Shown: positions 54,201 through 60,049 of the stretch, one piece after another
How the letters are laid out: every line of letters starts with the position of its first letter
Position numbering within the stretch: the stretch's first letter is position 1
Assembly: GCA_026261815.1 (NCBI GenBank)
Contig: JAMPIT010000059.1
Coordinates: 21,810,001 to 21,874,000, forward strand
DNA from: Monarcha castaneiventris obscurior
Lineage: Eukaryota; Chordata; Aves; Passeriformes; Monarchidae
DNA: 64,000 nucleotides
Direction of reading: 5' to 3'
The notes under the pieces: generated by a model
What the model was told of the DNA's origin: nothing
Seen by the model: the letters and a program-made list of their open reading frames with translations, nothing else
Databases searched by the model: none
Position numbers and translations under genes: made by a program

Positions 54201-56226
54201 AAGAAAACTCCTAGCAGCTGCACATTTCCACAGGTTTGAATTAGTGTGCAGAGCTGGGATTTTGCAGAATCTTCTTGGTTCAGAATCTCATCCCTAATGC
54301 TACAGAGCACTGTAATATGTAGACATTGTACTAATTTGATTTGGGATCCATTGAAGATTTACTGTTTCCCCTCAGTAAAATTACGAAGCTGTCCTAGAGC
54401 TTGGCTTGTTTGGCTGGAAACATCCATTTTCACAGCTAGATTATTGATAGCAGTAAGCAAACTAGAGACCCCTTTCTTCCTAGTGCCCTTGAACACAGAG
54501 TTTCTCCTCAGTCAGATGTTTAGATCCTATTTTCTCCCCTTTACATTTTATTTTCCTTTTTAATAGTTCAGTTACTCTTAGATACAGCAGCTCACTAACA
54601 GCTGTCGTAGTAAAAGTCATTCCCATTTAGCAGGTTCCTCAGTTGCCTTGCAGTTCTTCTGGTAAACCCAGTCTTATGCAGCTTAAATTTGCCAAGAGAT
54701 TTACCCCATTTGATTTATTTAATGGATCAGTTATTTCAGGTCCTGAGTTTGCCTGAGAGTAAATCTACTCCCCTTGTTTCTCATATTTCTTTCAAAGGCT
54801 GCTTTATAAAAAAGCTACCTTTTTTTCCCCTCGGCAGGCTCATGAAGCAGTGATTAAAGGACATTATCCTGCTCCTGAGGAAACCCTCCAGGTCCTTGCA
54901 GCTTTGCGCCTTCAGTACCTTCAGGGAGATTACACTGTGCACACCACTGTCCCAGAACTGGAGGAAGTCTATCCCTTGCAAAAACTGAAGTCTAGGATTA
55001 CACAGTCTACCAAGACCTTTACTGCGTCAGAGAAGGCCGAGAAGAAACGAGCCAGCTTTCTTGAAGGAACACTGCGGAGGAGTTTCCGCAGTGGCTCTGT
55101 CAGCAAGCAGAAGGTTGAGGAGGATCAGATGTTAGACATGTGGGTCAAAGAGGAAATCTCAGCTTCCAGGACTAGTATTATTGACAAATGGAAAAAACTC
55201 CAGAGGATGAATCAGGAGCAGGCCATGGCAAAGTACATGGCTTTGATCAAGGAATGGCCTGGCTATGGTTCAACACTCTTTGACGTAGAGGTAAGACCAT
55301 ATGAACATTCAGACTACAGCTTACACTGTATAGGTGATGATTTCATTCCAGAGCAGGGAAACCATAAATACAGTATCACAATGCTCAGACAGCTGATGTA
55401 ATAAACTTGGAGCTATTAAAAGCCTACTCCCATTAGCAAGCACTGTAGCTATTTAAATCCACCAGTTAACCATAAAAGAGAGGGACAGAATGCTGTCCTG
55501 GCGGGCTGCAAACAAGTATACAAAGTGTAAAAGGCTACATTCAAAGAGGGACAAGCAATACACACTTTTTAACTAATGGTTACAGACAACATCAACAGTA
55601 AGTGTTGTGTGGCTCCCGCTGTTAATTTACTTTTTTTTCTCCAGTGTAAAGAAGGGGGATTCCCACAGGAGTTGTGGCTTGGAGTCAGCGCTGATGCAGT
55701 TTCTGTCTACAAGCGTGGGGAAGGAAGGCCTCTGGAGGTGTTCCAGTATGAACATATCTTGTCATTCGGTGCTCCACTTGCCAACACCTACAAGATTGTG
55801 GTGGATGAAAGAGAACTGCTTTTTGAAACTAGTGAGGTAAGAGCAAGGTAGTTTTGTTGTTATGGCCTTCCTGTTCTGATAGCCAGGCCACTTAGTAATC
55901 CAAATAATGGCTGCAAATGTCAGTGATTTGTTCAAGATCCTTGTAAAGCGAAAGGGGAGACAGAATGACATGGATAGAAGTGCTGAGTATTTTTAGTTGT
56001 TTAATTGCAAAAGGGTTTTGTTGAAAGCTTGACAGTTTTATATTGTCAGTGTCCAAAGAAATCCATTCACATACTGTTACCTTACTAAGAACTGTGCTCT
56101 CCTTGCTCTTGGCAGGTGGTCGACATTGCAAAGCTGATGAAAGCTTACATCAGCATGATCGTGAAAAAACGCTACAGCACCTCTCGATCCGTGAGTAGTC
56201 ATGGAAGTCAGGGCAGCTCCAGGTGA
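113..56226 (+). CDS. MYO10: MYO10, unconventional myosin-X (3' 27 coding exons; 5' part outside window)
   Basis: Actin motor that walks to filopodial tips and carries integrin, DCC and phosphoinositide-linked cargo; MyTH4-FERM also binds microtubules (family knowledge). Seen here: 27 coding exons joined by GT-AG introns with unbroken phase, giving 1,561 codons and a TGA stop. Order in the partial product: motor C-terminal part (about 1-240), three IQ motifs (about 246-305), charged helix/coiled coil (about 305-455), acidic Ser-rich PEST region (about 455-645), PH1N-PH2-PH1C and PH3 (about 675-1005), MyTH4 (about 1005-1210), FERM (about 1210-1550). This order is diagnostic of myosin-X. Mammalian Myo10 is about 2,058 residues, so about 500 are missing upstream. 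Introns not listed separately (206-947, 1017-1195, 1279-2713, 27525-27671, 30901-31851, 32062-32361, 32402-32830, 33734-34965, 35090-36284, 42319-43087, 43144-44673, 44817-45264, 45460-46538, 46697-47995, 48120-49512, 49811-50515, 50724-51306, 51444-52261, 55291-55644, 55837-56115) show no gene and no clear repeat. Confidence 0.97.
948..1016 (+). CDS. MYO10: MYO10 coding exon 2 of window: motor domain
   Basis: 69 nt, 23 codons, phase 0/0. It encodes [10 protein letters not shown] and then [11 protein letters not shown]; the F-V-HYAG-V block is the conserved lower-50-kDa motif of myosin motors. Acceptor caattag ends at 947; donor gtaatt at 1017. Confidence 0.93.
1196..1278 (+). CDS. MYO10: MYO10 coding exon 3 of window: motor domain
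   Basis: 83 nt. It encodes [16 protein letters not shown] and [11 protein letters not shown]. The V-Y-V-G-LEKN-D-- pattern is the conserved motor segment just before loop 2. Ends in phase 2; donor gtaagt at 1279. Confidence 0.93.
2714..2822 (+). CDS. MYO10: MYO10 coding exon 4 of window: loop 2 region of motor
   Basis: 109 nt. It encodes [17 protein letters not shown] and then a Lys/Arg-rich stretch (KCGSKHRKP), which is the short basic actin-binding loop 2 of class X, ending VSLQFK. It enters in phase 2 and leaves in phase 0; donor gttagt at 2823. Confidence 0.92.
2823..5580 (+). other. Intron between window exons 4 and 5
   Basis: 2.76 kb of unique-looking intron sequence ending in a gtgtttcag acceptor. 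No recognisable repeat or RNA gene. A weak exon-like block at 4468-4606 was considered and rejected. Confidence 0.8.
5581..5661 (+). CDS. MYO10: MYO10 coding exon 5 of window: SH2/SH1-proximal motor segment
   Basis: 81 nt, 27 codons, phase 0/0. It encodes [17 protein letters not shown] and [10 protein letters not shown]. The FVRCIKPN block is a strongly conserved motor signature at the actin interface and strut/SH2 helix region. The donor gtaaga at 5662 opens the 21.7 kb intron. Confidence 0.94.
9057..9102 (+). repeat. A-rich AAC/AACA low-complexity tract
   Basis: Runs of A interspersed with single C residues (aacaacaac). It could be a decayed retroelement tail, but no element body is recognisable upstream. 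Confidence 0.5.
13379..13399 (+). repeat. TG dinucleotide tract
   Basis: Interrupted TG repeat, about 21 bp, about 70 bp upstream of a consensus splice donor at 13470. Confidence 0.7.
13400..13469 (+). other. Candidate alternative first exon (right boundary only)
   Basis: The block ends at a perfect donor, AAAAG|GTAAGG, with the GT at 13470-13471. It holds a tiny upstream frame, ATG GAC GAA CGC TGA, at 13434. Spliced to the ATG that opens the exon at 27400, it would place A at -3 of that start. No left boundary or core promoter is evident, so this is only a candidate for the 5' exon of the headless isoform. Confidence 0.2.
14970..14982 (+). repeat. AT dinucleotide tract
   Basis: Short (TA)n run inside the large intron; no other significance seen. 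Confidence 0.6.
15093..15137. repeat. Perfect 15-bp inverted repeat with 15-nt loop
   Basis: Arms at 15093-15107 and 15123-15137 are exact reverse complements (left arm begins AAACACAAAATG). A transcript would form a 15-bp hairpin, extendable by one G-U pair at the base. It is too short for a classical pre-miRNA. Confidence 0.8.
18218..18713. promoter_or_regulatory. CpG-enriched patch, candidate alternative promoter or enhancer
   Basis: By eye about 21 CpG dinucleotides in about 500 bp, against an almost CpG-free surrounding intron. Recognisable sites: palindromic E-box CACGTG at 18238-18243; an RFX X-box-like element at 18427-18439 (GTGTCC, one base, AGCAAC; one mismatch to consensus); and the CRE/bZIP-like TTACGTCA at 18680-18687. 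It lies about 9 kb upstream of the ATG-first exon. Regulatory function is inferred from composition and motifs only. Confidence 0.4.
23083..23213 (+). other. Candidate unannotated/poison or 5'-UTR exon
   Basis: 131 nt flanked by a ~38-nt, almost unbroken pyrimidine tract ending in CAG (acceptor AG at 23081-23082) and by a CAG|GTATGT donor (GT at 23214-23215). Inserted after exon 5 (phase 0), it reads 16 codons and then TAA, so in the full-length message it would be a poison exon. As a non-coding exon of the headless transcript it would be harmless. Inference from splice signals only. Confidence 0.3.
24305..24325 (+). repeat. (GGTTT)n microsatellite
   Basis: Four GGTTT units plus G in the large intron. 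Confidence 0.7.
26117..26206 (+). repeat. Imperfect 50-bp tandem duplication
   Basis: Two copies with period 50 begin at 26117 and 26167 (each starting GTTAAAAT, followed by a GTAATTT-GTTTG block). The second copy is about 40 nt before similarity fades. Several substitutions suggest an old local duplication. Confidence 0.65.
27400..27524 (+). CDS. MYO10: MYO10 coding exon 6 of window: SH1/converter; likely start of headless isoform
   Basis: 125 nt. The exon's first three bases are an in-frame [23 protein letters not shown], then [31 protein letters not shown] is the conserved SH1 helix/converter entry of myosin motors. Known headless Myo10 starts at a methionine about residue 644 of the full-length protein, which is this Met by length arithmetic (about 497 missing + 146). 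Leaves in phase 2; donor gtaaac. Confidence 0.94.
27672..27786 (+). CDS. MYO10: MYO10 coding exon 7 of window: converter
   Basis: 115 nt. It encodes [18 protein letters not shown] and then [20 protein letters not shown] is the converter strand preceding the V-F(L)R lever-arm junction. Exits in phase 0; donor gtaaaa. Confidence 0.93.
27787..30793 (+). other. Intron between window exons 7 and 8
   Basis: 3.0 kb without recognisable genes. It contains a G-rich stretch (29637-29682) with G-quadruplex spacing on the + strand; otherwise it looks unique. Confidence 0.75.
29637..29682 (+). other. Putative G-quadruplex-forming tract
   Basis: Runs of 7, 4, 3, 3 and 4 G at 29637-29643, 29646-29649, 29657-29659, 29671-29673 and 29679-29682. 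The first four usable G3 runs have loops of 1, 2 and 7 nt, fitting the canonical pattern in the sense (pre-mRNA) strand. Confidence 0.45.
30794..30900 (+). CDS. MYO10: MYO10 coding exon 8 of window: lever-arm junction and first IQ motif
   Basis: 107 nt. It opens [19 protein letters not shown], the motor/lever junction, then [13 protein letters not shown], an IQ motif with IR in place of IQ and Leu at the usual Arg position. The motif is completed by the next exon. IQ motifs bind calmodulin or calmodulin-like light chains; Myo10 also uses CALML3 (family knowledge). Confidence 0.94.
31852..32061 (+). CDS. MYO10: MYO10 coding exon 9 of window: IQ2, IQ3 and start of charged helix
   Basis: 210 nt. 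After the end of IQ1 (KRYRKV) come [15 protein letters not shown] (IQ2) and [15 protein letters not shown] (IQ3), both close to IQ-x3-R(G)-x3-R. Then the Glu/Arg/Lys-only stretch ([17 protein letters not shown]) begins the single-alpha-helix extension. Donor gtgaag at 32062. Confidence 0.95.
32259..32274 (+). other. Possible 16-nt poison microexon
   Basis: A pyrimidine-rich acceptor (gtcttttccag, AG at 32257-32258) and a GTAAGT donor at 32275 bracket 16 nt. Inclusion between the exons at 31852 and 32362 would add RWQMIS, shift frame and hit TGA at the start of the following exon, truncating just after the IQ region. Speculative; may be chance. Confidence 0.2.
32362..32401 (+). CDS. MYO10: MYO10 coding exon 10 of window: charged helix
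   Basis: Only 40 nt. It encodes [13 protein letters not shown], continuing the alternating acidic/basic helix. Phases match both neighbours (enters after two bases, leaves in phase 0). Acceptor acttttag; donor gtaaat. Confidence 0.9.
32831..33733 (+). CDS. MYO10: MYO10 coding exon 11 of window: coiled coil and PEST region
   Basis: The largest coding exon, 903 nt, 301 codons, phase 0/0. It starts [20 protein letters not shown] and continues with the heptad-rich segment around [20 protein letters not shown], the antiparallel dimerisation coil. [20 protein letters not shown] follows, then a long acidic Ser/Pro/Thr/Asp/Glu-rich section ([41 protein letters not shown]) with the composition of the calpain-sensitive PEST region that names this part of Myo10. 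Donor gtaagt at 33734. If the intron were retained the frame would add seven residues and stop. Confidence 0.96.
34966..35089 (+). CDS. MYO10: MYO10 coding exon 12 of window: end of PEST region, entry to PH1
   Basis: 124 nt. It encodes [31 protein letters not shown] and [10 protein letters not shown]. The acidic tail of the PEST region runs into the first strand of PH1. Acceptor ttgtgtag ends at 34965; ends in phase 1; donor gtactg. Confidence 0.94.
36285..36528 (+). CDS. MYO10: MYO10 coding exon 13 of window: PH1 N-half and start of PH2
   Basis: 244 nt. [20 protein letters not shown] begins PH1; after [19 protein letters not shown] the second PH domain starts inside the first. The basic [19 protein letters not shown] stretch fits the K-xn-(K/R)-x-R signature of PtdIns(3,4,5)P3-binding PH domains, consistent with the known PIP3 specificity of Myo10 PH2. 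Leaves in phase 2 (AA|); donor gtaggt. Confidence 0.95.
36529..38780 (+). other. Intron between window exons 13 and 14
   Basis: 2.25 kb, AT-rich; no gene or repeat recognised. Confidence 0.75.
38781..38876 (+). CDS. MYO10: MYO10 coding exon 14 of window: PH2
   Basis: 96 nt. It encodes [18 protein letters not shown] and [13 protein letters not shown], the middle strands of PH2. Enters with one base to finish Lys and leaves in phase 2; strong pyrimidine tract before the acceptor; donor gtatga. Confidence 0.92.
38901..38924 (+). repeat. (TTTTC)n pyrimidine tract
   Basis: Low-complexity C/T repeat 25 bp downstream of the exon 14 donor; position is compatible with a PTB-type silencer, but function is unknown. 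Confidence 0.6.
40555..40598. repeat. Inverted repeat with 13-bp perfect core
   Basis: Left arm 40555-40570 and right arm 40582-40598 pair over 16 positions with a single one-base bulge; the 13-bp core TCATTTAATTTTC / GAAAATTAAATGA is exact. The 11-nt loop is ATTGTTTACAC. Confidence 0.75.
42225..42318 (+). CDS. MYO10: MYO10 coding exon 15 of window: PH2 C-terminal helix
   Basis: 94 nt. It encodes [20 protein letters not shown] and then [12 protein letters not shown] near the start of the alpha helix is the conserved PH-domain Trp. Donor gtaagt. Confidence 0.93.
43088..43143 (+). CDS. MYO10: MYO10 coding exon 16 of window: return to PH1 C-half
   Basis: 56 nt. It encodes [18 protein letters not shown]; resumes the PH1 fold after the inserted PH2. 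Acceptor tttgtag; donor gtaagt. Confidence 0.91.
44674..44816 (+). CDS. MYO10: MYO10 coding exon 17 of window: PH1 C-terminal half
   Basis: 143 nt. It encodes [18 protein letters not shown], then [18 protein letters not shown] and the linker [12 protein letters not shown]. The conserved PH Trp sits in MHHWITLL. Leaves in phase 1; donor gtaaga. Confidence 0.94.
45265..45459 (+). CDS. MYO10: MYO10 coding exon 18 of window: PH3
   Basis: 195 nt. [20 protein letters not shown] and [20 protein letters not shown] are the first strands of the third PH domain; it ends DEKIFKETG. Enters after one base; donor gtaatt. Confidence 0.95.
46539..46696 (+). CDS. MYO10: MYO10 coding exon 19 of window: PH3 end and MyTH4 start
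   Basis: 158 nt. [20 protein letters not shown], then [14 protein letters not shown] (conserved PH Trp), then [11 protein letters not shown], the entry to MyTH4. Phase 0 exit; donor gtaggc. Confidence 0.95.
47996..48119 (+). CDS. MYO10: MYO10 coding exon 20 of window: MyTH4
   Basis: 124 nt. It encodes [20 protein letters not shown], then [20 protein letters not shown]. This is the MyTH4 N-terminal segment containing the conserved NPILRYT and PLLPLP blocks. Donor gtaagt. Confidence 0.95.
49513..49810 (+). CDS. MYO10: MYO10 coding exon 21 of window: MyTH4 core
   Basis: 298 nt. It contains [20 protein letters not shown] and then the S(W)[14 protein letters not shown] block, both hallmark MyTH4 motifs (RDE-YCQ-IKQ; GW/SWQ-L). 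MyTH4 forms one supramodule with FERM that binds DCC and microtubules. Enters after one base, leaves in phase 2. Confidence 0.96.
50516..50723 (+). CDS. MYO10: MYO10 coding exon 22 of window: MyTH4 end and FERM F1 start
   Basis: 208 nt. [20 protein letters not shown], then [14 protein letters not shown], the last MyTH4 helix. [20 protein letters not shown] opens the ubiquitin-like F1 lobe. Donor gtgaga at 50724. The frame remains open for 86 further codons into the intron (see findings). Confidence 0.95.
51307..51443 (+). CDS. MYO10: MYO10 coding exon 23 of window: FERM F1
   Basis: 137 nt. It encodes [20 protein letters not shown], then [13 protein letters not shown] and [10 protein letters not shown], the rest of F1. 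Leaves in phase 2; donor gtgagt. Confidence 0.94.
52262..52379 (+). CDS. MYO10: MYO10 coding exon 24 of window: FERM F1-F2 junction
   Basis: 118 nt. It encodes [20 protein letters not shown], then [19 protein letters not shown]. The [10 protein letters not shown] stretch is the F1/F2 boundary. Donor gtaaag. Confidence 0.94.
52380..54837 (+). other. Intron between window exons 24 and 25
   Basis: 2.46 kb, no gene or recognisable repeat seen. Confidence 0.75.
54838..55290 (+). CDS. MYO10: MYO10 coding exon 25 of window: FERM F2 with basic insert
   Basis: 453 nt, 151 codons, phase 0/0. F2 begins [20 protein letters not shown] and contains [12 protein letters not shown] Lys/Arg/Ser-rich insert ([20 protein letters not shown], then SGSVSKQK) precedes [20 protein letters not shown], which leads into F3. 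The insert's KRAS and RRSF contexts resemble basophilic kinase sites (inference). Donor gtaaga at 55291. Confidence 0.95.
55645..55836 (+). CDS. MYO10: MYO10 coding exon 26 of window: FERM F3
   Basis: 192 nt, phase 0/0. It encodes [20 protein letters not shown], then [20 protein letters not shown] and [11 protein letters not shown]. This is the PH/PTB-like F3 lobe that contacts cargo tails such as DCC and beta-integrin. Donor gtaaga. Confidence 0.95.
56116..56226 (+). CDS. MYO10: MYO10 terminal coding exon: F3 C-terminal helix and tail
   Basis: 36 codons plus TGA (56224-56226). [20 protein letters not shown] is the last F3 helix; the tail [16 protein letters not shown] ends with the SQGSSR characteristic of Myo10. 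Confidence 0.95.
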   Translation: MVDIAKLMKAYISMIVKKRYSTSRSVSSHGSQGSSR

Positions 56227-57326
56227 AAACAAAACCAGTTCTACTGCACCCTAAATAGAAGATATCACTCCTTGGCCTCAGAACGACCTGGGAACATTGA
56301 TCACCTTTGTTGACAAGCTAACCAAGAACCAGAGTTTCAATGGAAAATATCTTCAAACAATGTTTTAGAGACACCACAGGGGGGGCAGGGGAAAATCAGC
56401 TGAAATAGTCACATACTAGAACTGCTGGCTTATTCAAAACTTTCCAAAGCACTGTTACCTTCAGTTGATATAACAAATGCCTTAAGACTTGATCCACTGC
56501 AATACAAGCAGTAATAAGTGCCTTACCATATTAAGCCTAACTTGTATTGTCCTAAAATTGCTGATAAAAGTCAAGAGGATTTCCTTTGTCCTTTCAGAAC
56601 ACTGAAAACAAAGTTGTATTCATCCGTTCTGCACTAATCTACTGGCCTGTATACAGGTGGGAAGGGGGAGGGAAGAAGAGCAAGGTATATTTTTTTGGAG
56701 TGCTGCTGGCAGCCTTCCTGATGGACGCCAACACTTTTGTTTCCCCTTGCTTCCGTGGGTGTGCACGTTGTGCATGTGAATTTGAGCTGTCAGTAAAATT
56801 TGACAAATTTTATTCTGTATTTCACAAGTCTTTTGAAGCAAAGGGAATAAGTATGTGCAATGGTGTAAACAGTCTTTCTGTACATTTTAATAGTTCAGAG
56901 TTATAGTTGTTACAGTTGTATGGTTACTTTATAAGCAGTTTTATTAACAAGTAAATTCCAAAATTTTCATACATTGATTTTACTATTGCAAATATGTATT
57001 ACCATATAAGTAGCAGAAGTCTGCATTCTGTATCTGCTGTATGATAAAGAGAGATGTAGCTGAGAATATTTAAAGACTACCCTAATATGGAAATACAGTT
57101 ATCAGTTCAATTCTCCATAATGTCAGCTTAAGTTTTTAATATTAATTTTTTCTTTGAGAGACATCACTGTTTTATTCTTCTGGCTGGACTCTTCAACCCA
57201 GACTGACTGCCAAAGGCCAGAGCCCTTCAGAGATAACTAGAGAACGCAAAATTATGCAATGCAACTGCTTTAATACAGAGTTCTCTATTTTACCTGGTTG
57301 CCTGATGAAGGTTCTTGACAGTACCC

Positions 57327-57336
57327 TGTAAATAAA
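57327..57336 (+). promoter_or_regulatory. Proximal AATAAA overlapping a Pumilio-type site
   Basis: TGTAAATA (57327-57334), a perfect UGUAHAUA motif, overlaps AATAAA (57331-57336). No strong GU-rich element follows, so it is probably a weak proximal poly(A) site at best. Confidence 0.4.
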
Positions 57337-57542
57337 TTGGGGAATATCAGCTAATAATAATTTGATTTTGGACTTTATTTTTGTACAGAAATACTGTAAT
57401 ATAAGGCAAAACTTTGTTCAAAGGTGTCTTTTTGTCCACAGCAAAAAAAAAAAGAAAAAAGAAACCTGGAAAACCTTACTGTTGTTAAAAACCTCAGCCT
57501 TTAAGGAATCATGCCTACTTACTGGGGTAAAAAAAGTCCAGC

Positions 57543-57548
57543 AATAAA
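57543..57548 (+). promoter_or_regulatory. MYO10: Main poly(A) signal of MYO10
   Basis: AATAAA followed about 15-30 nt later by the GT/T-rich gtgctctgttttta, the usual downstream element. Best candidate for the 3' end of the gene. Confidence 0.7.
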
Positions 57549-57565
57549 GAAAATATATGTAATGT

Positions 57566-58928
57566 GCTCTGTTTTTATTTCATACTGAGTCAGACTTGCA
57601 ACAAAACCCTGATTTCGTCTGTCTTCTCAGGAGTCAAGCCTACAGCACAGGGCACATACACGTGTGTGTGTGTGCTGTGTGTTGTTCTGGGGCAGGGGCC
57701 CCTGTCCATGCAATGTGTCTTTATATGACATAGAGGGAAGGGCTGCTGAGCAATTCCATGCCACAGGGAATGTGCAAGTAAAGCTTTTGCTATTTCTGTA
57801 GCCCTGATGAAAGATGGCTTGTTTTTATTAGCCAGCCACATCATGGCACTGCAGCATGCACTGCCCTCATGGTGTGCATAGCCTTTGTAGACTACAAGGC
57901 TTGCTCTGAGAAATCCTCCACCCTCCTCCCACTGCCAGATACTTTCAGTCACTCCATCTGTGACCATCCCTCAGTCCCTAAAGGCTTGCTAAATCACACT
58001 ACTAATTTCATATCCCCACCCTCCCAGAAAAGGTGAACTTAATTTAAGAAAGACAAGAAGAATGAAAGAAACTTTAACTTCAGTACGCATAGTTACACAC
58101 ACACAGAGTATCTGAGACTGACTTTCTTTTTTTTTATTATTTTTTCCATATGCAAGTTGTTTAAAAAGAATTTAGCTGCTCCTAGCAAGGCATCCTTGGA
58201 ATGACACAATTTAAACGTTTCAGCCAGCACAGCAAAAATGTTCAATTTTGCCTATTAAGCATGCTCAGAGAAGTCCCTGCACATCATCATAATCAGTAAT
58301 TGGTAAGAAACCCCTGGTGACAGTCTTGTACAGGGTCACAGTCTTGAGCAGCAGACACCACTACCTGATTCATTTGCCTCCTGACTGACTTCTGGGTGCT
58401 CCAACCATTAGGAGGGATGTTTGCTCTTGGTCAGTACACAGAAGTGCCTGTGACATCACTGTAATTAAGAACTTCTCTTCGTTCTTGCCGAGTCTGCCAT
58501 GCAAATCTTAGCCCAATTACTGAGGCAAAGAAAAAAAAATATCATTGTTGATACTCAACAGAAAGAATTTACAGATTATCAAAAAAAATACAACGTAATA
58601 GACACACCTGGGTTTGGAAGTGAGAGTGCCTGTCTGTGCACTTGGAGCTGGCCCCAGTTGTGGTACTGCCACTCATTCCCCTCCGGAAGATCTGCCACCC
58701 CCAGGCAGTTACACCAACTCTGTCAAAAACCCTCTGGGAGCACACCCTGGCTTCCTGCACCCTTGGATTGCACCTGGTGGAATACAGCCACACTGAGGAG
58801 AGCCCAGGAGCCAGCCAGGCACTCTGCAAGAGCACAAGGCTGGGCAGAAACCATGGCAGGCAGGCCTGGGAGCAGTGTCAGCTGCAATGGAAATAAAATT
58901 GTATAGCTTCATCTTAGTATGCCCTTAA
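57566..58928. other. Intergenic sequence, no gene
   Basis: Contains a TG tract (57662-57683) and pyrimidine-rich stretches. Short open frames here have no motif or splice context. Confidence 0.7.
57662..57683 (+). repeat. TG microsatellite
   Basis: Interrupted (GT)n tract about 100 bp past the MYO10 poly(A) signal. Confidence 0.65.
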
Positions 58929-59385
58929 ATCATAACATTGCAGGATGGTTTGGGTTGGAAGGGACCTTAAAGATCATTTCATTCCAACCCCTTTGCTCTG
59001 GGCAGGGACACCTTCCTCCAGACCAGGTTGCTCAGAGCTCCATCCAGTCTGGCCTTGAACACTTCCAGATCTGGAGCATCCACAGCTTCTCCAGGCAGCC
59101 TGTTCCAGTGCCTCACCACCCCCACAGTACATTTCTAGTATCTAATCTAAACCTGCCCTCTCTCAGTTTGAAGTGATTCCCCCTTGTCTGTCATTACATG
59201 GCCTTATAAAACTCCTGCTCCAGCTCTCCTGTAGTCCCCTTTAGGTACTGGAAGGCTGCTCTGAAGCCTCCCTGGAGCCTTTACCAGGGGGAACAACCAC
59301 AACTCTCCCAGCCTGTCCTCATAAAAGAGGTGCTCCATCCCTCTAATCATCTTTGTGGCCCTTCTCTGGACTTAGCTGGCCATGC
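58929..59385 (-). mobile_element. CR1 LINE, 3'-end fragment, antisense
   Basis: Read on the - strand this is the conserved CR1 3' region. On the + strand its terminal block appears as GGTTTGGGTTGGAAGGGACC, then CAGGCAGCCTGTTCCAGTGC near 59092. CR1 is the dominant LINE of birds; most copies are 5'-truncated as here. About 455 bp, no coding capacity. Confidence 0.92.
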
Positions 59386-60049
59386 CCTAATTCCTCCTAC
59401 ATCTTCAGGCTTCTGTCTAGCACTTTCCCTGTGCTTCATAATACAATACATCCATTTTTCAGGGTGCCAGAATTCTTAATAAACTTAATTACAGAAGCTA
59501 TGCAGAGGAAATTGCTTCACCCCACAAGTGTTGCATCAGAAAGCTGGGTTTCAAGCCCCACGTTTCTGAGGCATTACACGTCCTCACAGGCCTGCACCAG
59601 CACAAATGCCCAGCACAGGCACGCTGCAGCACTGCCAGTCGTGCTGGCCCAAGTCCATCTTACAGAAACATGGCCAGAACAGTGTCAGCTTTTTCAATGC
59701 TGACAGACTATTCCTCACAGCACATGCACTCCACATCATTCACGGCTCTGTGAAGTAAATACAAAAGGCTACCAACCACATATGACAGCACTGTCCTGAA
59801 TAAAACTAATTCTTCGTGGAGCCCAGCCCTGGAAAGTCACTGCATTTCACTCCACAACCTGCCATAGCATCACAGCAGACACGAGGCCTTTGGTGCAATA
59901 CAGAAACTCCGCATGCCACAGCAGCCCTGAGAAGCCAGCAGAAGAGGGCAGCAGCGATCCAAGGAAGTGAACTGTACAGCGAGGGGTTCCACCTGTGCTA
60001 TGAATTTAACTGGTCTTTATCATGAGGTTGGGGTAGGAAAAGGACCAGG
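59386..60049. other. Intergenic sequence, no gene
   Basis: Unique-looking sequence between the CR1 copy and the AT-rich block; nothing recognised. Confidence 0.6.

Larger units (their letters stand above)
56227..57565 (+). other. MYO10: MYO10 3' UTR
   Basis: About 1.34 kb, AT-rich, from the stop to the predicted cleavage area about 20 nt past AATAAA at 57543. No second gene lies between. The right end is an estimate. Confidence 0.7.

Noticed and set aside
58499..58906. 135-codon open frame downstream of MYO10
   Set aside because: Starts in AT-rich sequence and runs through a GC-rich patch with open frames in several phases; no domain signature.
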